A stretch of 64,000 bases of DNA. Source: Lunularia cruciata (taxonomy: Eukaryota > Streptophyta > Marchantiopsida > Lunulariales > Lunulariaceae). The notes beneath the pieces were generated by a model, which was not told the origin of the DNA, searched no databases, and saw nothing but the letters and a program-made list of their open reading frames with translations. Positions 35,301-46,359 of the stretch are shown here, in pieces. Made by a program: the position numbers and the translations under genes. The stretch's first letter is position 1. The number at the start of each line of letters is the position of its first letter. Location of the stretch: contig OX419760.1 in assembly GCA_948567375.1 (NCBI GenBank), positions 4,898,001-4,962,000 on the forward strand, written 5' to 3'.

Positions 35301-37608
35301 TAGAGATAAAGGATAGTTCTACATTAGTCATGATTAGCTAAAGTTAGTCATAGCTAATATAGAGGGGACCTTACTTTAGAGGAAGTGGAAAAGATGAGCA
35401 CCACTATTTTGGATTCTAGTGTGTTGACTTGGTATTATTCCTAGGTTTTTGGCTTTGAGGAAAGAGTTGAGAACTCTTGGGCCCGCAAGCCTTTTTGTTT
35501 TGGATTCTTCTATAGTCCAAGGATAGCCCATGTGAAGGAATCCTTGACTTAGTGTGTATGCATCCCTTTTGGATAGTTACCTCTCGTCACAAAATCCACA
35601 ATTTCCTTGTACTCCATTGGAATCTCTTGAGTGACTGAGATTGTCATGAGCTTCTCATTTGGGAAGGAATCATCCACTGGCTCGTCTCTATCATGATCAT
35701 AGGCCCTAGATAACAAATCAGCATTTGCATATTTCTTTCTTGGCCTATCCTCAATGGTGTAGTCATACTTAGACAAAAGTATCATCCACCTTGCTAGTCT
35801 TCCTTCAACATTAGGCTTGCTAAAGATGTACTTCAAGGCCTTGTGATCCATGACAATGGTGGCTTTCCCTCCAATCAACTAGTGTTTAAACTTCTTGAGA
35901 CCAAAGATCACTGCCACCCTTCTCTCTCAGTGATAGAGAAGTTCTTTTCTATTGAAACCATCTGCCTACTAGCATAAGCTATTGGATGATCATACACATC
36001 TTGGTCTAATTTACTAAAGGTGCATTCTATAGAAACATTGGAAGCATTAGTGTAATGGATGAAAGGCTTACTCCAATCAGGTTAAGCAAGAATTGGAGCT
36101 ACAACAAGGGATTGCTTGAGCTCCTCAAAAGCTTTGAGAGCCTCCTTTTCCTCCAAAATCACCATGTAATCTACACCCTTCTTCATGTAGATGGTCAATG
36201 CATAACACTTGTTGGAAAATGTGAAGATGAACCTCCTATAGTACCTTACCATCCCCAAGAATTGGCAAAACTTTGTCATGCTTGAAGGGAATGGAAGGTT
36301 TGAGATTTTCCTCACCCTCTTAGGATCAACTACTATTTCATCCTTGGAGATGATGTGCCCCAAAAGTAGACCTTCTTCACATCCAAAAATGCACTTCTCT
36401 AGGTTGAGTGATGCATTTGCCTCATCCAAGCGTTGCAATACCTTGATTAGGTGCTCAAAGTGCTCCTCCTTGCTCCCCTAGACACAAAAGTCATAAATGA
36501 AGTCTCTCACAAATTTTTCCAATGAAAGGTTCAAATATCTTGTTCATGAACCGTTGGAATGTGGCTGGATCATTGCATAGCCCAAAAGGCATGACCTTGA
36601 AAGCATAAATTCCCCAAGGTGTAGTGAGTGTGAGGAGTTGTTGATGCTCTGGTGCAAAATTGATTTGGTTACATCCACTATAACCATCTCCAAAATTGTA
36701 CCTCTTATGACCTACAACCTCCTCCACGATCTCATCAATGAATGGCAATGGGTAGTAGTCCTTCTTGGTGATAATGTTGAGCTTCTTGTAATTTATACAT
36801 ACCCAAAGCTTGCCATTATTTTTCTTCACAATAACAATTTGAGACATCCATTTTGCATTCTCCACCTCAAAGATAAATCCAACCTCCTTGAGTTGATCAA
36901 TTTCCTCCTTCACAACCAAAGATATTGGTGGGCTAATGCGACGTTGCTTTGGCGGATTGGTCTTGCACGTGACTCTGTCTCTACCTTGTGCTCCTCCAAT
37001 GTGACTTCATTCAAATCCTTGTAACTAAAAGCAAACACATGGATGAACTTGCAAAAAATCTCCTCAAATCTCACCTTCTCTTCCTTGGTAATCTCAAATC
37101 TCACCTTCTCTTCCTTCCTCAAGTGTCAATGGTGATTTATTTGGGTCCTTCAAAACCTTTGGCTTAGGTGCAAAATCCATAGCACACAAGGGATGCACAT
37201 CTGAATTAGATTCAGATTCATCCTCCTCCGTGGAAGTCTCCTTTTCCATGCTTGTGTCCACACCTAAAGCTCCTTCTTCAGAATTTGATTCCCAATAATC
37301 AAAAGATGGTGTGTCTAAATGTGAAATGTTGGTAGTGTTAGTCATAGGAACTGTGACTCTATGGTTTGATGGCCCAATTCTCAAGTACCCTTTGTGCCAT
37401 CGATCAGTTGTGCATGTTGCTCTCAACCATGGCATAGAAGTAAGTCATAACTTGAATCCTTCAAGACTTGGAAAGTCATGAGATTTTGAACTCCCATAAC
37501 TGAAACTACCACTTTATCCATCACCCCTACTGGTCTAACTTGTTGCTTGTTTGCAATGCTCACCATAAATGTTGAAGTTCTAGAGGGTATCATACCCAAC
37601 TTCTTCAT

Positions 37609-40600
37609 TGTGATAACCCGGCAAATATCACTTTTGCGGTAATCGGGTCAGTAAAGTTCGTTCCCGTAGAGATATGATCCAAAATTGGTCAAATACGAAG
37701 TCAAAAGTCACAATTGCAGTTCTTCTTGATTGCTTCTTTAATCTCTCAGGTAGAAACTACACCCAGAAGAGAGTAACAAGCTCACAATCTTGACAACTTG
37801 TCACAAATATACACACATAATCACATCATAGTCAATTCTGTCCAAACAACTCTTGATTGTGATGATTCAGATTCTCCCAAAGACGGCACTTCACTGTGAA
37901 GACCAATTTCACCTCAGAATTGTGTTCCACCTCTCCACTGAAGGCACAACTTCCTCGATCAAAATTGCTTCACACCAACTTCGTGCTGCAATCACAAGTG
38001 CAGAATACTAACAATACTACAATTCCTCTCAGACCTGTCAAGGCATTGCTCCGATGCACTTCACTCAGGATCAAACACACAGAATGAAGATCAAGGTTGC
38101 AGATTCCCACATCCACAAGCACATTGACTTGCTCTTCAGAATTCTCCACACACTCACAAACACAAACATGAAATTGACAATCGGAATTAAGCTTAAGCGA
38201 CGAGTACTGAGAACAGCACTTCGCTTTATCTATCTTCAGAAATTTGAATACTGAATAACATCATACTATGAATACTCCACTTAAATACTGAAGCAAACGG
38301 CAGACTTGCCTACCTAGCACCGCTTCCTAACATCCCTTCCTACCTACAGATCCCAAGGGACAATCTATCTCTTCATATCTACCTCTCCCTATCTCAAAAT
38401 CGACTTTTATCCTGATCCGATGTCGACCTCATCATCGGCTTCCAAACCCAATGATCTTCTTGCTATTTCACCTTCTTCGGGTATGATTGATTCTACTAAT
38501 TTCTTTACTAACTCTACAACTTCTTCACTACAATCTGTAGTTGAACTCCGGGTTACTCCATCTACACTCTTATTTCCCGACCCACTCTTCTCTAATGTGT
38601 CAATTATCAAGTCCGATGACACCTAAATTCCTACTTCTGCTACATTGGGTTTCTTCTCTACTGTCACACTATTCCGAATTTTCTCTAACTTCGAATTGAC
38701 TAAATCCAATCTAAGACTAACATTGTTCTCTACTTCCAACATTTTCCTGTCTACTTGCTCTCTCAACCGAATCAGCAATGTGTTCATGTCCACATCCTTG
38801 GCTTTTTGTTTCCGAGTCTCCTGCACAAGTAATTTCAACTCATGTAGGCGAGCTTCGTCCAATCTTCCTTCAGCCTCCGTGCTTAAAATGGCTCGTAGCT
38901 TTCCCGCAATGTCCCCTACTGATTCCGATGCGTATCCTTGAGAACGCTCCACCTTCAACTCCTCCCGATACATATGCAACTCGTCTTCGTATTCTGCAGC
39001 GAGCATCTTCTTCTCCTCTGCATACTGCATTTTTTGCTGCTCCACACTCTTGTCAAGTTCACGCAAACGCTCTTCTTCTTCTTGCCTGGACGCCAATTCT
39101 CTCTGCCATGCTTGATCTTTTGTTGCGGCACTCTTCTTCAAGCTGTCCAATTCTTGCTCCATCACGATGTTCATCGCCTTAAAATGTACATTCTCGACGC
39201 GCAAATTACTTACTTCCTCCTGCATCTTGCTGAGCCACATTGCCTGCTCCTTCAACTCTCCGGCTTGCTTTTGCATGTCCTTCTCCTTCTTTGCGCAACT
39301 CTCTTGTAACATGCTCAGCAGTTTCTTCCTCAAGTCTTCCTCCCTCCAAAGATCTTCAATTTCTGCACTTCTTCGGATTTGATGCTCCTGCAGCTCCTGC
39401 AGCTCCTGCACTTCCTTCAACAGATGCTCCACCACCTGCAACTCATTCATCCCTTTCACTCAAGCTTGGGCAATTCCCATACGATGTTCTTTCAATAGCT
39501 CGAGCATAGGTGTGATCACCTTTGTCAAATATGCTATCCCACCGAAAGTTTCTTCTTCATCATTGCCTCCTTCGTCTGGAGTCTTTTCTTGTGTCATCGG
39601 CTCCTTCATCTGAAGTTGCGATCTTCATATCTTCATAGTGTAAGTGTTATCTTCGTCTTGGCCTCTTGAACTAGGCCACGTGGGATATTCCTTCTTTGCT
39701 TCGGGTTTTGGCTTGTTCTCTACCATTGCCTCGCCAGCTTCACTCACCACCACCGATTGCTGGACTTTGGGCTCTCCCTCACTTTCGCTACCCGACTCCC
39801 CACTCTTCAACATGAGCTCTTCTTCTTCTGAGTCCTCTTCTTGCGACTCAATTTCTTCATCCGACTCCAATCCCGAAGATGCTCTCTTCACGACGTTAGT
39901 GGTCTTCAACATCAGCATCCGAGTCTTGCATTGGATGGGCGAGGGTTTGGCTTCTTCGGGTTTACTTCGCTTCTTTGTCTTTGGACTGGCAACATCTTCG
40001 ATCTTCCACTGTCCCGTTCTCACAAAGTATTCGTCATTCGCCCGCAGCTGAAGCATATACTGTCGCTCCTCTTCGTCGGCTTCCCATCTCAAATCAGGGT
40101 GCATGTGGGGGACCATACGATGCCGTTCGTCTGCAGAGAGCAAGTTTAGGCTGAAGTAGAAATGTGTTGTGAATGGCACAAAATAATGCGATGGCGAGCC
40201 CATTTGCCAATTCACTACCATCTGCCTGGTTCAGTGATGGAAACACTTTGCCCAATTCACGGGTACTCTTGCAAACATCTGGTGGAAGAAAACCGCCTGC
40301 TGCATGGTTACGTATGTTGTTTGCTCCGGCTTGAACATGGCCATCATCGCCCCTACAATACTTCTTTGGATCGGGTCCCGATAGGACTCCACCTTGTAAC
40401 CATTCATAGTTCTTGGAGCGAAAAATGAATTACAAATCTCCGCCGTCTCCTCTGCAGCATCACACTTTTGATAGAAGGTGATTCCTGTCGGCTCTCCTGC
40501 TTCTCTCCCCAGGACTAACTTCCAATCCGACTCAATCCATCGAGCCGGATTGCCTCTCTTCCCCTCCACTTCGGGACCCTCCTTACAATTACTGGCAGCG

Positions 40601-41317
40601 ATCTCTGCCATTACTCTCAGGAAACTAAAATTCCAGTTCCAGGCTAAAAAGGTGATACGAAGTCTAACCAAGACTTCGATCCTTGCTACTACATCTACCC
40701 TTCGAATTGCAAAACCTCTCACTGCCAGCGCGTTGGCCACCTTCTTCACCATGATTTGTTCTCTCATTCTACGCTGTTGGAAGATCAGCCCCTCTCCTGG
40801 ACGAGACACTCTAACTCCCTCAGGGTTTTGGAAAATTTCACTCTCGACGGGCTTCCGGACACGCATTCCTGCAGGATGACTACTCAAAGGAATTGGAAAT
40901 TTACTCAGCGAATTCAACTTCCTCCTGCGCATTTGCAATTTTATATTGCCCTGAATCGCAGTCATTCTTCAGTCAATTTTGTATGTGAGTTTCTCTCTTC
41001 TGTGTGCACTTCCGGTCACTATCAAGACATGCTTCTTTTGCCCCCGCCGTTTCTTGAAATGTACTTCCTTGCCACGTACCGAGGTTGTTAAACGGTCTTC
41101 ATCATTCCTGCATTTTCCAACCTGAAGATGCTGATCTTTGGCCTGCTTCCGGTGTACTCCTCTTTCGAGTACCTCCATCATCAGATCCGATGTCAGCTTC
41201 TTTGGCTTTCCTCCGAAGTTACTTTTGCCTCTTCTTTGTTTGCAATTCGACTTTTTTGTGCTTACTTTGTCTCTTAAACACTACTAACCATAAAAAACAA
41301 AAAATGTGGGTACCACA
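37609..41317 (-). mobile_element. B-family solo LTR (3709 bp)
   Basis: TGTGATAACCCGG at the left end, GGGTACCACA at the right, flanked by a perfect 5-bp duplication TTCAT (37604-37608 and 41318-41322). It interrupts the protease region of the A-family fossil. It belongs to a second LTR subfamily together with 58578-62271. Confidence 0.92.
38407..40965 (-). pseudogene. LTR-borne coding region, solo LTR copy (subfamily 2)
   Basis: Same order as the B-element copy: basic N-terminus, RGFAIRRVDVVARIEVLVRL, FLAWNWNFSF, QAVFFHQMFARVPVNWAKCF, an acidic stretch (EEIESQEEDSEEEELMLK), a coiled coil of about 280 residues, and the C-terminus EADDEVDIGS. Sequence differs strongly from subfamily 1 in the acidic part but keeps the core motifs and the ending. 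Several breaks. Confidence 0.65.
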
Positions 41318-43098
41318 TTCATCAACCTTTTTGACAAGGCATTCATTGTTGATCGTCCATCAACCAATGCATCCTTGATGTTGTGACCATTCACTCTCAC
41401 ATCAATTTGGGAGGCATATTCACAAGTCTCCCATGGTGCTGGCTTGGCATCCACCACCCCCATTGATATTGGAGCTTTTACCTTCTTCTTATTCTTGCTC
41501 CTTGTAGAACTCAAATCACCTCTAAGTTCCTTTCTCAAAGTAGGATTCAAAGCAATCAGTTGGCCCACCGTGATGTTAGCCTTGTGACTACCAACATCCT
41601 CCAACACATTGTAGTTCCATCGTTGCTTTGATATCAAGAAGTCCTCCATCCCTAACTTCTTTCTTGAATCTTTGTTGTTAATGTTGTTGAGGTCCAAGTG
41701 CTCTTAGTAGACAAAGGAGTATCCTTGCTAGGAGTAAATCCTTGAGAAGAGTGCACATCTTTTGCAAAATGAGCTCTCTTCTTCTCTTGTGCCAAAAGCT
41801 CCAAATTAAGACCCTTGGAGTTGAGCACTTTCACATCTCATACTTGCTCTCAACCACATCTATAGATGTTATCCCTTTGCCTTTGTTTAGATTAGGAGCC
41901 ACTTGGGTTTCACTACCTCCTTCTTTCCTTCTATTGGCTCCCTCATAACTCCTTCCTCCATGGTAAGTGGAATTTGGGCAATTCCTTTGGAGATGGCCTC
42001 TTCTTCCACAACCAAAACAATTTCCATCATTGAAATTATTGGTTGGTTGGCCTCCTCTATATTGATAGTTTCCATAACTCCTAGGCCCTCTCCCTACATT
42101 CTGATCCACCTCTCTCTTCTCCCATAGTTGCACCACATTGATCTTGAGATCTGCAAGTTGTTCTGTGATGGTTTGAAATGGATCTTTTGGTGGAGGTGCA
42201 AGAACTAGAGCAACTACTACTTGTGGGGCAACCATTGCTCCCAAAAATATCAGAAGTTCTACCATATTGGTACCCTTGAGGAGGATGCACAACCTCCTTC
42301 ACCACCAAATCACTCTCATCCCCTTCCAAACTCTCCTCCATACAAATTGCAATCTTGATAGCTTCAACCTTGGAAGAAGGTTTCTCATATCTCACCTTGC
42401 TTCTAATTTGTGGTCTCAACCTTCCCACAAAATTCTTGGTGAGCATAACTCCTATGCCAATCATAGAAGTCTCCACATCATCTCCACCCTTCCTCAACAC
42501 TATGCAAAATCTGGACTCTAACTTTTCTATTCTTTCCACATAGACTCTCATTTCTCTCCATCTCCTTGCTTGAGAAAGGTAACTTCACTCATCAATCTCT
42601 CATAACTCTCATCTAAAAGAAAGTTCTCAACGAATGCTAAAGTCAAACTCTCCAAGACTCTTCTTGCCCATCTCTCCTCCCTCTCTTTTGGTATTTTGAC
42701 TCGTACCATGTAAGTGTTGCATCCTCAAAAAAATCTGGTAATAATGAGGCCCACTCATTCTTCCTCCTCTCATTGTTTCCTATGCAAGCTCTCTTGAAGT
42801 CTCTCACAAAGGCCTCTACATCTTCTCCATCCTTGCCAAAGAAAACCGGAAGTTTCTTGTTCTTAAACCCTCACTATCTTTCTTTTCTCTCAATTTTTCC
42901 TTTTTTCTCTTTTCTTTTCTCTCACTTTATAATTAATAGAGTATGTACATGACTAATACCATTTGAGATAAATCCACCCTAGGGAACACAAAAGGTTAAG
43001 GTTACTCCAAGATTTCTACAATAACATCAAATCTTCGAGTGCATATTATCGAACCCTTATGGATAGTTTATCCATAAGTTGAAAGATCAACTTCGTTG

Positions 43099-43605
43099 CT
43101 AATCTTGAGAACTAGCTGATGAAGGTGGTAATATTTCTATAGTTGTATTAAGAATCTCTCCAAGATCCTTCACCAAAGTCTCCAAAAGGGTTTTTATTCC
43201 ACTACACTCATGTCCTTTTGGAAGTCCTTCAACTCCACAAACCTCACACAACTCATTGGTCTTAGATCTTCTACCTCCCAATCTTGGTGAAGAAGGTCCA
43301 ACATGCAAACCCAAGTCAAGTAATCCTCTCCTTTCCCTGAATCTCTTGCTCTCAAAGGTCAATGGATATGAACTTACCTTATTTCCTTTCTCTCCACATA
43401 GAAAGCACTTAGACTCACTCTTTCCTCCAAGTGGTGTAGGTTTCTGGATCCTCTCAACAATCTCTTCAAATTCTATCCTAAAGTCTGTTTTCCTCAAATC
43501 CACCTCCACAATCATCTCAAACCGTTGGGGAACTTTGCATAGTCTCAATGACCATCTGTGTTCAACCTTGATGAGCATCCATGTTCCCAAGATGAATCTA
43601 AACAC
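43099..43605 (-). CDS. Leader zinc-knuckle reading frame of the A family (copy 3)
   Basis: Part of the fossil at 35557-45121. It keeps CFLCGEKGNKVSSY and CEVCGVEGLPKGHEC; the first cluster has drifted from the consensus. It shows that this leader gene is a stable part of the family and not special to one copy. Confidence 0.55.
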   Translation of the reverse strand: MFRFILGTWMLIKVEHRWSLRLCKVPQRFEMIVEVDLRKTDFRIEFEEIVERIQKPTPLGGKSESKCFLCGEKGNKVSSYPLTFESKRFRERRGLLDLGLHVGPSSPRLGGRRSKTNELCEVCGVEGLPKGHECSGIKTLLETLVKDLGEILNTTIEILPPSSASSQD

Positions 43606-44228
43606 TCAAACATGCTTTTTGTTGCTCTCAAACTCCTCATGCATGAGATCTCAACTCTACAGAATTGACCCCTCCTTACAATGGCATTCAAATCTCTCAA
43701 TTGGTATGTTAGAGTCCTCTAAAAATTTTCACACTTAATCACAACTCCAGGGCATCTCTTGTTGAAAAATTTAATATATTTTTTTTAAGCCATTTGGGCT
43801 AGACACCTTTCTATTCAGCATACATTTCAGATTTGGTCTAAAAATGACCCCCCTCCCTTTTAAAAAACTCATAACTCTATGCACAAGAATGATCTCTCTC
43901 TAATTTTTGTGTCAACAAGTAGAATATGATACAAGCAATTTTATTAAAAATTTTCAGGAGAGTCCACTGAAATTTGCAGAAATGGCGTACTCTGTATAAT
44001 TTTCCAAAGAGCATGCAGTTGCGGGAGTAATTTACCCTATCAACTTTCCAAAATTCTAGCCTAGCGCGCATAGTAGCTCTCACAATAATTTCAAATGTGA
44101 TAGTTGAATGATAACCCAAGCTATCATCTGTAGAAATTTCAAGTCCAGATCTTAGACTTGAGATTTTGCCCAAAATCACCTTAATCTCCAAAATGCAATC
44201 CACCTCACACAATCTCTCCAAATCTTCT

Positions 44229-44399
44229 CTAAGTGTACAAGATGTACAAAATCACCTCAAAGACATCAAAATGAACTACATGGTATAAAAATGGGTTCAA
44301 GTTCTCTAACATAAGTTCAGCCCTCTCTTCCCCCAAAGTTCTCTCCAAGTGAGCTCTCATAGCTTCGTTTTGTCTAAAATAGAATTGTACACAGAACAT
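44229..44399 (-). CDS. Small leader reading frame of the A family (copy 2)
   Basis: Homologous to 2954-3124: MFCVQFYFRQNEAMR, LGEE, PFLYHVVHFD, ending YILYT. Still open although the element around it is heavily decayed. Confidence 0.5.
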   Translation of the reverse strand: MFCVQFYFRQNEAMRAHLERTLGEERAELMLENLNPFLYHVVHFDVFEVILYILYT

Positions 44400-44442
44400 T
44401 ATCTTTCCTTCTAGAGAGGTCCCAACAACGGAATCAAAAATG

Positions 44443-45121
44443 TGAGTCGGCTTGTCTCTCATTCAAAATGAACCTTTGATGGTTATTATGCTAGTGCACC
44501 ATGGACTAAGAAGGCAAGAAACCCAATCTCCATCATACTCCTCCAAGGCTAACACTCCAAGACTCAAGACATTGCTCACTAGAGAACTCAATGAGAGAGA
44601 GATAGTTGCAAATGAAAGGATGATGAGTACCTCCTCACCCCTAGTTTATATACTTGTGAAATATTTACGCACCAAAGTTACTAATTACTAGAGTAACTCA
44701 ACTTACTAGGCTAAAAGTCAAGTAAAATCAAAAAGTATCAAGGAATATCTATCCACATGGGCATATTCCTTAAGCATGTGATCTTATCTTGACCCAACCA
44801 CTAAGTCAAGGATTCCTTCACATGGGCTATCCTTGGACTATAGAAAAATACAAAAAATAGGCTCAAGAGTTCTCAAATCTATCCTCAAAGCCAAACACCT
44901 AGGAATACTACCAAGTCAACACACTAGAATCCAAAATAGTGGTGCTCATCTTTTCCACTTCCTCTAAAGTAAGGTCCCCTTTATCTTAGCTATGACTAAC
45001 TTTAGCTTATTATAACTAATGTAGAACCGTCCTTTATCTCTATATAAATAATATCTCTCAAGTACTAATAATATCAAACTAAATATCACAATACTACATA
45101 CATGCACAAATAGGTGTTACA
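44443..45121 (-). repeat. 5' LTR of the decayed A-family element
   Basis: 679 bp, matching the whole A-family LTR with many differences, from TGAGTCGG (plus-strand view) to GTGTTACA at 45121. Confidence 0.88.
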
Positions 45122-45131
45122 CCTATTTGTG
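45105..45131. repeat. Palindrome at the LTR end
   Basis: CACAAATAGGTG, three central bases, then CACCTATTTGTG: perfect 12-bp arms. The left arm is the LTR terminus; the right arm lies mostly outside the element and repeats the LTR start in the opposite direction. Confidence 0.85.
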
Positions 45132-46359
45132 GAGTTCTTCCCGTGTTCGAGGCAAAACTAGCATGGCAAGCAGATTAACAAGCTAAGGAGCTTGTAGAAG
45201 TTCTAGCGGAAGGTTGGAGAGAGTGGAGCCTTTTTACCACTAAGAGACCGATGTGAGGATGAGCCTCCAGAGTCAATTACCTTGACACCTTTGGATACCA
45301 CACTCATTACTTGGCAATATCCAATAGAGTGAGTATGTTTATTGGAGTTGTTTGATGGGATTAGCACCGGAACAGCTACATTCCTACATACAGGTAAATG
45401 AGTACAAAGGTATTCATGTGTGGAGAGAGATGAGACTGCTAGGCAAGTCTCTCTACATCATGGGGCACATTTGGCTTATTAGTATCCTGAGTTATTATTG
45501 ATGTTAGCAATTAGGGATTGCCAAAAGGTCCTACTTGTAGACATTTCCTTATTGGGAGCACATGTGTGACAACCTGGCAAATATCACTTTTGCGGTAATC
45601 GGGTGAGTAAAGTTTGTTCCCATAGAGATACGAGTCAGAATTGGTCAAATACAAAGTCAAATAGTAACAATGTACTTCTTCTTGGTTGCGTCTTTAATCT
45701 CTCAGGTAGAAACCACACCCAGAAGAGAGTAACAAGCACTAATTCGCAGTCTTGTCACGAATTCACACTCCCTAATCACAAATCCTTCAATTCTTTCCAA
45801 ACAATCTTGATTGTGATGATTCAGGCTCTCCCAAAAACGGGACTTCAATGCAAAACAACTTTGCCTCAGAATTGTGTTCCACCCCTCCACTGAAGGCACA
45901 ACTTCTTTGATCAAAATTGCTTCACATCAACTTTGCACTACACTCACAAATGCAAAATACTACCAACACTACAATTCCTCTTAGATCTGTCAAGGCATTG
46001 CTTTGATTGCACTTCACTCAGGATCAAACACCCAGAATGAAGATCAAGGTTGTGGAATCCAACATCCAACAAGCACACTGACTTGCACTTTGAATTTCTC
46101 CAAACACTCACAAACACAATCACAAAGTTGATACTCGGAATCAAGCTCAAGCAACGAGCACTGCTTCACAACACTTTGCTTTATCTATTCTCAGAAATTA
46201 TGAGCCCTGAACAACATCTGACTACGAATGCCACTCTTAAATAGTGAAGCAATCGATAGTTCTAACAACTATACCGTTCTACAACAACTCTTCTAACCTG
46301 TAGATCCGAAATGACAATGCACCTCTTCATATCTACCTCTTCAAATCTCAAAACTGTTA

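Larger units (their letters stand above)
28131..35556 (+). mobile_element. Decayed A-family element, split by a B solo LTR
   Basis: Pieces 28131-30417 and 32392-35556. It starts just after the leader zinc-knuckle frame (matching about 4250 of the A element), so 5' LTR and leader are missing; gag begins near 28371 and pol follows to about 35150, then a polypurine region and the first 335 bp of the 3' LTR (35222-35556). Domain order matches the A element. It has well over ten breaks and is clearly older than the copy at 2234. The right end is cut inside the LTR and joined to the opposite-facing element at 35557. Confidence 0.88.
35557..45121 (-). mobile_element. Decayed A-family element, split by a B solo LTR
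   Basis: Pieces 35557-37608 and 41318-45121. On the minus strand: LTR 44443-45121 (679 bp), primer site about 44418-44437, small leader frame 44229-44399, leader zinc-knuckle frame 43099-43605, gag from about 42860, protease, reverse transcriptase and part of RNase H, cut at 35557 (matching about 8100 of the A element). Integrase and the 3' LTR are missing. More diverged from the A element than the copy at 1-2233, with well over ten breaks. Confidence 0.88.

Noticed and set aside
37609-41317. B-family unit as a DNA transposon or Helitron
   Set aside because: TG...CA ends, 5-bp duplications, and the primer site and polypurine tract next to two of the copies show that the unit is an LTR.
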